64,000 nt of DNA from DATJLY01 sp035604615 (GCA_035604615.1 DATNID010000068.1:1-64000), one strand, 5' to 3'; counted from the stretch's first letter, positions 25,809 through 34,334 are shown. Made by a program: numbers and translations. The notes: generated by a model from the letters alone, not told the origin.

Positions 25809-27032
25809 GTGACCCAGCCGCGCCGCGCCCTCGTCATCGGCGGCTCGCTCGGCGGCCTCTTCGCCGCAAGCCTGCTGCGCGCCATCGGCTGGGACGTGAC
25901 CATCTTCGAGAAGACGGTCGGCGACCTCGCCGGCCGCGGCGCGGGCCTGGGGCTCTCGGCCGAGCTGTTCGCGGCCTTGCGGCGCGTGGGTGCGCGGGTA
26001 GGCCCCACCACCTGCGTCACCATCGCGTCGCTCATCTGGCTCGAGCGCGACGGCAGCATCCCCTATACGCTCGCGCGGCCGTGGCTCACCGGCGCGTGGT
26101 CGAAGATATACCGCCCGATGCGCGACATCGTGCCCGACGCGATCGTGCGGCCCGGCCGCGCGCTGGAGCGGGTCGAGCAGGACGGACGCCGCGTCGTCGC
26201 GGTGTTCGCCGACGGCGCGCGCGAGGAGGCCGACCTGCTAGTCGCGGCGGACGGCATCCATTCGACGGTGCGGCGCCAGTTCCTGCCCGAGATCGAGCCG
26301 CGTTATGCCGGCTACATCGCCTGGCGCGGAGTCGTCGAGGAGAGGGACCTCGATCCCGACACGCATGCGCTGCTCGCCGGGCGCATGGCCTTCACCTTTT
26401 GCGACGGCAATATGACCTTGTCGACGCCGATCCCGGGCCAGGACGATGACGTGCGCGCCGGGCACCGCCGCTATTATTACATCTGGTACCGGCTGGTCGA
26501 GGCCGGCGCCCGGCTCGACGATCTCCTCACCGACGATGCCGGGCGCCATCACGGCTACGCCCTGCCGCCGCCGCTTATCCGCGAGGAGCACATCGAGGCG
26601 ATGAAGCGCGACGCAAAGGCGCTGCTGCCGCATGCCCTCGCCGACATCGTCCAGCGCACGGCGCAGCCGCTGCTCCAGGCGGTGACCGATCTCGAAGTGC
26701 CGCGCCTGGTGTTCGGGCGGGCGGCGCTGATGGGCGACGCCTCGTTCATCGCCCGGCCGCACGTGGCGGCGGGGATCACCAAGGCGGCCTATGACGCGGT
26801 TGCGCTGGCCGACGCGCTGGCCGAAGAGGGCGACATCGACCGCGCGCTCCAACGCTACGAGCGCGAGCGGCGCGCGTGGGGGAGCGCGCTAGTGGAATAT
26901 TCGCGCTACCTCGGCGCCGCCTCGCTAGCGCCCGCCCGGGAGCGCGACCCGGCGCGGGTGATGCGCGAATACGGCGCGCCGCATCTCCTCCACGACGCCG
27001 ACCCCGCTGCCATCTTGGGAGGACCACCATGA
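25809..27032 (+). CDS. FAD-dependent monooxygenase (2,6-dihydroxypyridine 3-monooxygenase/salicylate hydroxylase-like)
   Basis: A 407-residue class A flavoprotein hydroxylase with ALVIGGSLGGLFAASLLRAIGWDV at the N-terminus, the DG motif LLVAADGIHSTVRRQF and the FAD motif LMGDASFIARPHVAAGITKA. The last is typical of DhpH-like dihydroxypyridine hydroxylases rather than phenol hydroxylases. It starts with GTG at 25809. Its TGA overlaps the ATG of the MetE-like gene (ATGA at 27029-27032), so the two are translationally coupled. A heterocyclic or phenolic substrate is likely but unproven. Confidence 0.88.
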   Translation: MTQPRRALVIGGSLGGLFAASLLRAIGWDVTIFEKTVGDLAGRGAGLGLSAELFAALRRVGARVGPTTCVTIASLIWLERDGSIPYTLARPWLTGAWSKIYRPMRDIVPDAIVRPGRALERVEQDGRRVVAVFADGAREEADLLVAADGIHSTVRRQFLPEIEPRYAGYIAWRGVVEERDLDPDTHALLAGRMAFTFCDGNMTLSTPIPGQDDDVRAGHRRYYYIWYRLVEAGARLDDLLTDDAGRHHGYALPPPLIREEHIEAMKRDAKALLPHALADIVQRTAQPLLQAVTDLEVPRLVFGRAALMGDASFIARPHVAAGITKAAYDAVALADALAEEGDIDRALQRYERERRAWGSALVEYSRYLGAASLAPARERDPARVMREYGAPHLLHDADPAAILGGPP

Positions 27033-28144
27033 GCGATCCGCGACCGCCCTACCGCGCCGAGCATGTCGGCTCCTTCCCGCGGCCCATGGCGCTGATGCAG
27101 GCACGCGACGATTTCGCCGCCGGCAAGATCGCGCTCGAGGCGCTGCGCCGCATCGAAGACGACGCGATCCGCCCGATCGTCGCGATGCAGGAGCGGGTCG
27201 GCATCGGCGCCATCACCGACGGCGAGTTCCGCAAGCGCGGCTGGCGCGAATTCCTGTTCGACCGCTGCGAGGGCTTCGGCCCCGAGATGGTGGGGTGCGG
27301 CTTTCCCATCCGCATGTTCGACGGCACCAATCTCCCGACCGCGCCCGAGCCCAAGGTGACCGCCAAGCTCAAGCGCCGCGAGCCGCTCGCCGCGGCGGAT
27401 TTCTCCGCGCTCAAGACCATGACGACGAAGCCGATCAAGGCCAATCTGGCGACCCCGTCGGCAGCGCATTTCTTCCCCGGCGATGCGGTGCTCGACCGCG
27501 CCATCTATGCCAACCGCGAAGCCATGATCGACGATCTGGTCCGCATCATGCGCGAGGAGGTGGCCGATCTCGCCGCGCGCGGCTGCACCTATCTGCAGAT
27601 GGACGAGGTGCCGCTCGCCGTCATATGCGATCCCGCCAACATGGCGGTGGTGCGCCAGCGCGGCGACGATCCCGAGGCGCTGATCGATCTCTACATCGAC
27701 GCCATCAACCGCTCGATCGCGGGCCGGCCGAAATCGATGACCGTGTGCGTCCATCTGTGCCGCGGCAATGCCGGGCACGGCATGGCCGATGGCGGCTACG
27801 AGCCCATTGCCGAGCGCATGTTCAACCGGCTCGACGTCGACGGATTCTTCCTCGAATACGACACGCCGCGCGCCGGCGATTTCCGCCCGCTGCGCCACCT
27901 GCCCAAGCCGAAGAAGGCGGTGCTCGGCCTGATGACCACCAAGAACGCCGAGATCGAAACCGCCGACGCGCTGAAACGCCGCATCGACGAGGCGGCGAAG
28001 GTGGTCGAGCTCGACCGGCTGTGCCTGTCGCCGCAATGCGGCTTCGCCAGCGTGCCGAGCCGCGTGCGCCCGTCGATGCCGCTGGATCAGGTCGAGCGCA
28101 AGCTCGCCCGCATCGTCGAGGTGGCGCACGACGTTTGGGGCTGA
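27029..28144 (+). CDS. MetE-like zinc-dependent methyltransferase (cobalamin-independent methionine synthase C-terminal family)
   Basis: A 371-residue protein equal to the catalytic C-terminal half of MetE. The zinc ligands are conserved: H242 and C244 (VHLCRGN), E276 (FFLEYD) and C337 (LSPQCGF). The substrate-side QMDE near 190 and the N-terminal AEHVGSFPRP are also present. It lacks MetE's N-terminal half, so it is not a folate-dependent methionine synthase of the classic kind. Stand-alone members are thought to transfer methyl or alkyl groups to thiols. Coupled to a flavin monooxygenase inside a catabolic region, it may demethylate or process a thiol or methoxy substrate. That role is inference. 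Confidence 0.85.
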   Translation: MSDPRPPYRAEHVGSFPRPMALMQARDDFAAGKIALEALRRIEDDAIRPIVAMQERVGIGAITDGEFRKRGWREFLFDRCEGFGPEMVGCGFPIRMFDGTNLPTAPEPKVTAKLKRREPLAAADFSALKTMTTKPIKANLATPSAAHFFPGDAVLDRAIYANREAMIDDLVRIMREEVADLAARGCTYLQMDEVPLAVICDPANMAVVRQRGDDPEALIDLYIDAINRSIAGRPKSMTVCVHLCRGNAGHGMADGGYEPIAERMFNRLDVDGFFLEYDTPRAGDFRPLRHLPKPKKAVLGLMTTKNAEIETADALKRRIDEAAKVVELDRLCLSPQCGFASVPSRVRPSMPLDQVERKLARIVEVAHDVWG

Positions 28145-28194
28145 CGCGTTGCTGCGCTAGAGTGAAGAGAGGCGCGAGGCGAGGAGAAGCGACG

Positions 28195-29439
28195 ATGCGA
28201 CCGGTCGAGCTTCATTGCTGGCACTTCATGGCGTATCCCTATCTGCCGCCCGATTTCGACGAGAAATACGACAGCGGTTGGGTCACCGTGCCCAACCGCC
28301 TGTGGGACCGCGAGCGCACCGACGGGCTCTACCAGGAATATATCGACCAGCTCGTCTATGCCGAGGAGCTGGGCTTCGACGGGCTCGTGCTCAACGAGCA
28401 TCACCAGAACATCTACGGGCTGATGCCCGCGCCCAACATCATCGCCGCGGCGCTGACCCAGCGCACCACGCGGGCGAAGCTCGTCATCCTCGGCAATCTC
28501 CTGCCGCTGCATCTCAATCCGCTGCGCGTCGCCGAGGAATACGCGATGCTCGATTCGATGAGCGGCGGGCGGCTTATCGCGGGCTTCGCCATGGGCGGCG
28601 GTCCCGAGGCGTTCAACTACAACATCCCGCAGCCGCAGGCGCGCGACCGCTATTGGGAGGCGATCGACCTCATCCATCGCGCGTGGACCGAGGACGGCCC
28701 GTTCCGCCACGAGGGCAAGCACTACCCGCTGCGCTACGTCAATCTGTGGCCCAAGCCGCGCCAGGTGCCGCATCCGCGCATCTGGATCCCGGGTGCCTTG
28801 TCGCTCGAGACGATGGAGGAGGTGGCAAAGCGCGGCTACGACTATTTCCTCAGCTCGCGCACCCACGGCGCGGGAACCCGGATCGCGGCGCAGCGCTTCG
28901 CCGGCATCATCAAGCAGCATGGCGGCACCTACACGCCGTTCCGCATGGGGATATTGCTCTCGGTCTATGTCGCCGAGAGCGACGAGCAGGCGCGCGCCGA
29001 GGCGAAAGAGGGCGTGTGGTACTTCCTCAAGAACTGCTTGAAGGGCCATCTGAGGCGCGAGGGACGGCCGCTGACGTCGGGCGCTGGCGTGCCGTCGACC
29101 TCGGTGCGGAGCTACGAGAACTTCCTCAAGAACGCCACGCTCGGCGGCAAGCAGTTGGGCGACGTCGAGAGCTGGGAGGAGCTCGACGCCGGCGGCTCGA
29201 TCATCGCCGGTAGCCCCAAGACCGTGCGCGAGAAACTGTGGACCCTGGTCGAGCAGGCAGGGGTCGGCAATCTCCTGATCCAATTCCATTTCGGCAACAT
29301 GCGCGCCGATCTGGCGAGGAAGAGCATGCGCCTCTTCGCGACCGAGGTGGCGCCGGCGCTCAGGCGCGATTCGGCGGCGCTCTTCGCGCGCGAATATCCC
29401 CAGCTCGAGGAGCACCCGGTGGCGGGCGCGGCGGAGTAG
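28195..29439 (+). CDS. LLM-class flavin-dependent oxidoreductase
   Basis: A 414-residue bacterial-luciferase-like TIM-barrel enzyme that uses FMNH2 (or F420) to insert oxygen or reduce a substrate. Family features are ELGFDGLVLNEHHQNIYGLMPAPN near the N-terminus, RLIAGFAMGGGPEAFNYN and LWPKPRQVPHPRIWIPG. The ATG at 28195 has a strong GAGGAG ribosome site. It follows the MetE-like gene by 50 bases and precedes an alpha/beta hydrolase by 6, so the four genes from 25809 to 30255 look like one operon in which oxygenation is followed by hydrolysis. Confidence 0.9.
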   Translation: MRPVELHCWHFMAYPYLPPDFDEKYDSGWVTVPNRLWDRERTDGLYQEYIDQLVYAEELGFDGLVLNEHHQNIYGLMPAPNIIAAALTQRTTRAKLVILGNLLPLHLNPLRVAEEYAMLDSMSGGRLIAGFAMGGGPEAFNYNIPQPQARDRYWEAIDLIHRAWTEDGPFRHEGKHYPLRYVNLWPKPRQVPHPRIWIPGALSLETMEEVAKRGYDYFLSSRTHGAGTRIAAQRFAGIIKQHGGTYTPFRMGILLSVYVAESDEQARAEAKEGVWYFLKNCLKGHLRREGRPLTSGAGVPSTSVRSYENFLKNATLGGKQLGDVESWEELDAGGSIIAGSPKTVREKLWTLVEQAGVGNLLIQFHFGNMRADLARKSMRLFATEVAPALRRDSAALFAREYPQLEEHPVAGAAE

Positions 29440-29445
29440 CGCGGG

Positions 29446-30255
29446 ATGAGCCGGCGCACCGTCACCGTCGCGGACCACGCGGTCGAGATCGCCGAGCTCG
29501 GCGACGGCAAGCCGCTCGTCTATCTGCACGGCTTTGCCGATGTCCACGCGGCGGGCGCCGAACTCCTGCCCTTCCACCACGAGCTCGCGCGCGCGCACCG
29601 AATCATCGCGCCGGCGCACCCCGGCTGCGCCGGCTCGGACGAGGACGAGGACATCGAGACCATCGACGACCTTGCCTTCCGCATGATCGAGACCTTGGAC
29701 GCGCTGGGGCTCGGCCAGGTGGATTTGGCGGGCGCCTGCGTCGGCGGCTGGCTCGCGGCCGAGCTGGCGGTCAGGCATCCCGAACGGGTGCGGCGCCTGG
29801 CGCTCATCGGCGCCTCGGGCCTGTTCGTCCCGGGCGAGCCGATCGGCGATCTGTTCTGGGAAGCGCAGCCGCGCAACGGCAGCGATTATTCCGGCCTGCG
29901 CCGTCTCCTCTTCGCGCACGAGGACGGCGCGGCCGCGCAGGCGCTCTTTCCCGACGACCGCTCCGACCGCGAGCGCGAGCTGGCGCGCTACAAGACCATG
30001 CGCTTCGCCTCGCGCATCGGCTTCAGCCCGCCCTATTTCTACGACCGCAAGCTGCGCCAGCGCCTGCACCGCTTCGCCGGACCGGCATTGCTCGTCTGGG
30101 GCGCCGACGACCGCATGGTGCCGCGCGCCCACGCCGAAGCCTATCGCGAGGGCCTTGCCCAGGCGCAGCTTCGCATCGTCCCCGGCGCCGGCCACAGCCC
30201 CCACGCCGAGAAGCCGCAAGAGACCGCCGCGCTGCTTAGCGATTTTTTCGGGTGA
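29446..30255 (+). CDS. Alpha/beta hydrolase with Cys in the nucleophile position
   Basis: A 269-residue alpha/beta hydrolase with the oxyanion strand LVYLHGFADVHAAG, the lid region, Asp221/222 in WGADDRMVP and His250 in PGAGHSPH. The nucleophile elbow reads GACVGG, placing Cys98 (codon TGC) where serine is usual. Cys nucleophiles are known in dienelactone hydrolases but are rare in this meta-cleavage-product hydrolase-like group. It could hydrolyse a ring-cleavage product, a lactone or a thioester, or have reduced activity. It closes the operon that starts at 25809; the gap to the LLM gene is six bases. Confidence 0.85.
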   Translation: MSRRTVTVADHAVEIAELGDGKPLVYLHGFADVHAAGAELLPFHHELARAHRIIAPAHPGCAGSDEDEDIETIDDLAFRMIETLDALGLGQVDLAGACVGGWLAAELAVRHPERVRRLALIGASGLFVPGEPIGDLFWEAQPRNGSDYSGLRRLLFAHEDGAAAQALFPDDRSDRERELARYKTMRFASRIGFSPPYFYDRKLRQRLHRFAGPALLVWGADDRMVPRAHAEAYREGLAQAQLRIVPGAGHSPHAEKPQETAALLSDFFG

Positions 30256-30259
30256 AGCG

Positions 30260-30607
30260 CTAAGCGGCGTCGGCGGGCCGCACCCGCCGCGCGATCTCGC
30301 GGCCCCGGTCACGTTCGACGACGGCGATGTCGTGCTGGCCATGCAGGTCGAGCCAGAACCGCGCGCCATTGCCGAAATAGCGGCCCAGGCGCACGGCCGT
30401 GTCGGCGGTAATCGAACGCCGGAAATTGAGAATGTCCGTGATGCGCCCGGACGGTACGCCGAGATCGAGCGCCAGCCGATCGGCGCTCAAGCGGCGAGAC
30501 GCGAGTTCGCGCTTCAGAAGGCGGCCGGGATGGGCGATGGGACAAACTCCGTGCGCCCTTCGACTACGCTTCGCTCCGCTCAGGGTGAGGGATGTCATTT
30601 TTGCCAT
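30260..30607 (-). CDS. HigA-family antitoxin-like HTH protein whose start lies in a repeat
   Basis: A HigA-type DNA-binding protein, 115 residues from ATG 30607. It contains AHPGRLLKRELASRRLSADRLALDLGVPSGRITDIL and then NFRRSITADTAVRLGRYFGNG, the family's helix-turn-helix and following helix. No start codon exists between the HigA domain and the adjacent palindromic repeat. The available starts, ATG at 30607 (MAKMTSLTLSG...) and at 30598, lie in the repeat, preceded by GAGG at nine bases. The first 19-20 residues are therefore repeat-encoded. No higB toxin flanks it; the upstream minus-strand gene is hydantoinase B. Confidence 0.8.
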   Translation of the reverse strand: MAKMTSLTLSGAKRSRRAHGVCPIAHPGRLLKRELASRRLSADRLALDLGVPSGRITDILNFRRSITADTAVRLGRYFGNGARFWLDLHGQHDIAVVERDRGREIARRVRPADAA

Positions 30608-30646
30608 AAAGATTTTCCTCATCCTGAGCGAAGTCGAAGGACGCAC
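30551..30646 (-). repeat. Palindromic repeat, copy C, overlapping the 5' end of a higA-like gene
   Basis: GTGCGCCCTTCGACTACGC... to GGGTGAGG (30551-30590) pairs with CCTCATCCTGAGCGAAGTCG...ACGCAC (30617-30646). On the minus strand the order is GATGAGG, nine bases, ATGGCAAAAATG, then the 3' arm read through as coding sequence into the HigA domain. It has the same orientation relative to its higA-like gene as copy A. Confidence 0.88.
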
Positions 30647-30671
30647 GGCGTTCGTGCAATCCGCTTCCTCT

Positions 30672-32429
30672 CTAATTGCCGCGGCGTGAGGCGCGCAACC
30701 GCTCCGTCGCATCGCGGTCCAGCGCCAGCGTCTCCGCCTCGACCACCACGCCGTAATGCTCGCGCGCGGCCTTGACCGAGACGTAGCCTTGGCGCACGTC
30801 CTCGGCGACCGTTTCGGCGGGGCGCTCCAAGGGCGGGCCGTAGCCGCCGCCGCCGCCGGAGCGCATGCGGACGGCGTCGCGGTCCTTGAGGCGGTCGACA
30901 TTGACCTTGCCGTTGGGAAAGTCCTCCTTCCACACGCCGTCGGTGCGCACCGCGATCTCGTTGCCGGTCGCCTCGAGCCCGCCCGCCAGGCCCCAGGGCT
31001 TACACTGCATGCGGTCGGTCTGGGTGCTGAAGACGATGTCGCCGCGCGAGCGGACGACGGTCTCGACGCCGAGCCCGCCGCGCTTGCGGCCCGCGCCGCC
31101 CGAATCCTGGATCAAGGCGCAGCTTTCGACCACCAGCGGGAATTTCGCCTCGGTCTGCTCGTTGGGGCTGTTATGGGTGTCGCCGTCGTTGATGCAGACG
31201 GTGGCGGAAACGCCGTCCTCGCCGCGCTTGGCGCCCCAGCCGCCGCCCAAGGGTCCCATCGAGGCGATGAAGAACTGGCGCGTCTTGCGGTCGATGCCGT
31301 GGAAGTTGGGGATCACCAGGTCGGCGTGATGCCCGGCGATGACGCGGTCGGGAATGGCCGGCTCGAGCGCCTTGAACACGGTGTCGATGACGGTCATCGG
31401 ATAGGTCATCCACTTGCGCATCGGCGCCGGCCGCGTGGCGCTGACGACGCGGCCCGCCGGCACGATCGATTTGAGGCTGCGGAAAGAGCCGTCATTGACC
31501 GGATAGTCGGTCGGCGAGGTCAGGCACTTGTAGGCCACCTGGGTGCAGCCATAGCCCGTCGTGATGCCCGAGTTGAAATATCCCCGCACCTGCTGCGACA
31601 CGTCGGAAAGGTCGATCGTCATCTCGTCGTCGGCGACCACGACGCGCACCTTGATCGGCACCTTGCGGCCCAAATCCATGCCGTCGTCGTCCATGAAGGA
31701 CTCGGCCTCGTAGGTGCCGTCCGGAATGCTGCGCGTGCGCGCCCGCGCCGACACCTCGGAACGATCCATGATGGCGACGATGGCGGACTTGAACGCGTCG
31801 AGGCCATAACGCTCGACCAGCTCCTTGACCCGGCGCTCGCCGGTCTTGACCGCTGTCACCTGCGCGCGCAAATCGCCCATGGCGCGATTGGGGATGCGGA
31901 CATTCATGCGGATGATGTCGACGAGGTCCTGGTTCACAACGCCGGCGCTCTGGTACTTGAGGAAGGGCAATTGCAGCCCCTCGGAATAGATGTCGGTGCT
32001 GGCGCCGCGGTTGAGGATGCCGCCCACGTCGAGCCAATGCGCCATGCAGCACGCGAACGCGGCCAGCTCGCCCTTGTGGAAGATCGGCAGGGTCAGGGTC
32101 ACATGGTTCAAATGGCTGCCGGTGGTGTAGGCGTCGTTGGTGATGAGGATGTCGCCCGGCGCCATCTTGGCCGGGGTGAAATGCCGCAGCTTCGCCCGCA
32201 CCACCTCGGCCATGCCGCGGATGAACATGGGGAGCCCGAGCCCGATCGACACGGTCTCGCCCTTGGCGGTGAAGAGGCCGGTAGTGAAGTCGAGCGCCTC
32301 GTAGATGATGACGTTGTAGGCGGTGCGCATCAGGTTGGTCTTCATCTCCTCGGTCACGGCGATGAAGGCGTTGCGCAGGATCTCGGTGACGACCGGATCG
32401 ACCGACCCGTTACGATTGTCGCGCGGCAT
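30672..32429 (-). CDS. Hydantoinase B/oxoprolinase-family protein
   Basis: A 585-residue protein of the HyuB/acetophenone-carboxylase beta family. Features are VDPVVTEILRNAFIAVTEEMKTNLMRTAYN, FITNDAY-like ILITNDAYTTGSHLNHVTL, and the C-terminal QDSGGAGRKRGGLGVETVVRSRGD. HyuB-type subunits normally work with an ATP-dependent HyuA partner in hydrolysis of hydantoins or oxoproline, or in carboxylation of ketones. No hyuA is adjacent. The ATG at 32429 follows the local ribosome site and gives the family's N-terminus. The gene diverges from the TPR cyclase, sharing a 141-bp promoter region. Confidence 0.9.
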   Translation of the reverse strand: MPRDNRNGSVDPVVTEILRNAFIAVTEEMKTNLMRTAYNVIIYEALDFTTGLFTAKGETVSIGLGLPMFIRGMAEVVRAKLRHFTPAKMAPGDILITNDAYTTGSHLNHVTLTLPIFHKGELAAFACCMAHWLDVGGILNRGASTDIYSEGLQLPFLKYQSAGVVNQDLVDIIRMNVRIPNRAMGDLRAQVTAVKTGERRVKELVERYGLDAFKSAIVAIMDRSEVSARARTRSIPDGTYEAESFMDDDGMDLGRKVPIKVRVVVADDEMTIDLSDVSQQVRGYFNSGITTGYGCTQVAYKCLTSPTDYPVNDGSFRSLKSIVPAGRVVSATRPAPMRKWMTYPMTVIDTVFKALEPAIPDRVIAGHHADLVIPNFHGIDRKTRQFFIASMGPLGGGWGAKRGEDGVSATVCINDGDTHNSPNEQTEAKFPLVVESCALIQDSGGAGRKRGGLGVETVVRSRGDIVFSTQTDRMQCKPWGLAGGLEATGNEIAVRTDGVWKEDFPNGKVNVDRLKDRDAVRMRSGGGGGYGPPLERPAETVAEDVRQGYVSVKAAREHYGVVVEAETLALDRDATERLRASRRGN

Positions 32430-32570
32430 GAGGCGTCCTTGAAGGGGGTAACGTCGCGTGAGTCTAGTCGAAGCCGGCTCGGCCGTCGATTGGGCCGGCA
32501 GCGTCTCGGCTCGAAGTTCCGCTTTGTGCCAAATGGGTGATAAGATCGCGGCACACGGGCGAGGACCCAG

Positions 32571-34334
32571 GTGGCATCCGAACAAATCGCGCGCAAGCTC
32601 ACGACCATACTAGCGGCGGATGTCGTGGGCTATTCGCGGCTCGCGGGCGCCGACGAAGAGCGTACCCTGGCGCGGCTCAGGGCGCTCAGGAGCGACCTGA
32701 TCGATCCGATCATCTCCGTGCATAAGGGCCGGATCGTGAAGCGCACCGGCGACGGCGCCATCGCCGAGTTCCGCAGCATCGTCGATGCCGTGCGATGCGC
32801 CATCGAGGTGCAGAACGGCATGGTCGAGCGCAATCTCGGCCTGCCGCCGGAGCGGCGCATCGAATTCCGCATCGGCATTCATCTCGGCGACGTGGTCGAG
32901 GAAGCGGACGGCGACCTGATGGGCGATGGCGTCAACATCGCGGCGCGGCTCGAATCCGTCGCCGAGGCGGGAGGAATTTGCTTGTCGAGCGCGGCCTACG
33001 ATCAGGTCCGCGACAAGCTGAAAGAAGGCTTCGTCGATATCGGCGAACAGACGCTCAAGAACATCGCGCGGCCGGTGCGGGTCTATCGCATCGACCTGGC
33101 GTCGTCCGCCGCCAACGCGAAGAAACCGGCGCTCGCGCTGCCCGACAAGCCCTCGATCGCCGTGCTGCCTTTCCAGAACATGAGCGGCGATGCCGAGCAG
33201 GACTATTTCTGCGACGGGATGGTCGAGGACATCATCACCGGCCTGTCGCGAATCAATTGGCTGTTCGTGATCGCGCGGAATTCGAGCTTCGTGTACAAGG
33301 GCAAGTCCATCGACGTGAAGCAGGTCGGGCACGAGTTGGGCGTGCGTTATGTGCTGGAAGGGAGCGTGCGAAAGGCGGGCAGCCGCGTGCGGATCACCGG
33401 GCAATTGATCGAGGCGGAAACCGGCGCCCATGTCTGGGCCGACAAATACGATGGCGCGCTCGAGGACGTGTTCGATCTGCAAGACAAGATCACGGCGTCC
33501 ATCGTCGGCACCATCGAGCCGAATCTTCGCCGCGCCGAGATCGAACGCGCGCAGCGCAAGCACCCCGGCAGCCTTGACGCTTACGACCTCTATCTCCGTG
33601 CCTTGCCCCACCTGGCATCGGTCATGCCGGAAGACGCCAAGATCGGCATGAACTTCCTGGAGGAGGCGCTGAAGCTCGATCCCCATTACGCCGTCGCCCA
33701 TGCCCATTTAGCCTTGGCGTTCCAGACGCGCGTCGCGCGCGGCGGATTCAGCGAGGCCGATGTCGCCACGGGCGTGCGTCATGCCCGGGCTGCGCTCGCC
33801 TACGGCTCCGAGGATGCGACGGCGCTTGCCGTTGCGACCGTTCCCCTCCTGCATCTGGGTCATGATTTCGCGGCGGCCTCCGGCGCGATTGCGCGCGCAC
33901 TCTCGCTCAACGGCTCCTGCGCCGTCGCGCTCTTTTACGACGCTCATATTCATGGCATCAGCGGCGACCCGGCGCTCGCCGAAGACTATGCGGCGCGGGC
34001 GTTGCGGCTCAGCCCCTTCGATCCCCTCAGCTTCACGGCGCATGCGGGGCCCGGGCACGCGCGGCTCCGCGCGGGAAAGTTCGACGAAGCCGCTTCGTGC
34101 TACCTAGATGCGGTGCAGGCGAATCCACGCTTCAGCATGGCCTACACCTTGCAAGCGGCGGCGCTCGCGATGGCCGGACGCCTCGATGAGGCAAGGTCTG
34201 TCGCCGGGCGGCTCTTGGAACTGGAGCCAAGCTTCCGCATGCGGCCTCTCGTGGATTACATGTCCGCATTCGCGGCACCGGAATTCGCGAGCGCGCTTGC
34301 TGCCGGGTTGTCCCAAACGGGCCTCCCCGAATAG
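32571..34334 (+). CDS. Soluble class III adenylate cyclase with TolB-like and TPR regions
   Basis: A 587-residue cytoplasmic cyclase. The N-terminal catalytic domain (about 8-170) has metal-binding Asp in AADVVGYS and RTGDGAIAEF, the Lys in GRIVKRTGD, and GDGVNIAARLE with the final Asp/Asn/Arg; ATP is the likely substrate. A TolB/FlgO-like N-terminal segment follows (SIAVLPFQNMSGD...LEGSVRKAGSRVRITGQLIEAETG), then TPR-like helical repeats to the end. This three-part layout is common in Rhizobiales and Rhodospirillales and is poorly understood; the C-terminal part may gate cyclase activity by protein binding. GTG start at 32571. Confidence 0.9.
   Translation: MASEQIARKLTTILAADVVGYSRLAGADEERTLARLRALRSDLIDPIISVHKGRIVKRTGDGAIAEFRSIVDAVRCAIEVQNGMVERNLGLPPERRIEFRIGIHLGDVVEEADGDLMGDGVNIAARLESVAEAGGICLSSAAYDQVRDKLKEGFVDIGEQTLKNIARPVRVYRIDLASSAANAKKPALALPDKPSIAVLPFQNMSGDAEQDYFCDGMVEDIITGLSRINWLFVIARNSSFVYKGKSIDVKQVGHELGVRYVLEGSVRKAGSRVRITGQLIEAETGAHVWADKYDGALEDVFDLQDKITASIVGTIEPNLRRAEIERAQRKHPGSLDAYDLYLRALPHLASVMPEDAKIGMNFLEEALKLDPHYAVAHAHLALAFQTRVARGGFSEADVATGVRHARAALAYGSEDATALAVATVPLLHLGHDFAAASGAIARALSLNGSCAVALFYDAHIHGISGDPALAEDYAARALRLSPFDPLSFTAHAGPGHARLRAGKFDEAASCYLDAVQANPRFSMAYTLQAAALAMAGRLDEARSVAGRLLELEPSFRMRPLVDYMSAFAAPEFASALAAGLSQTGLPE

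Noticed and set aside
28087..30369. A 760-codon open frame antisense to the LLM oxidoreductase and hydrolase genes
   Set aside because: It lacks recognisable domains and has the low-complexity composition expected of an antisense shadow; both plus-strand genes are clear.
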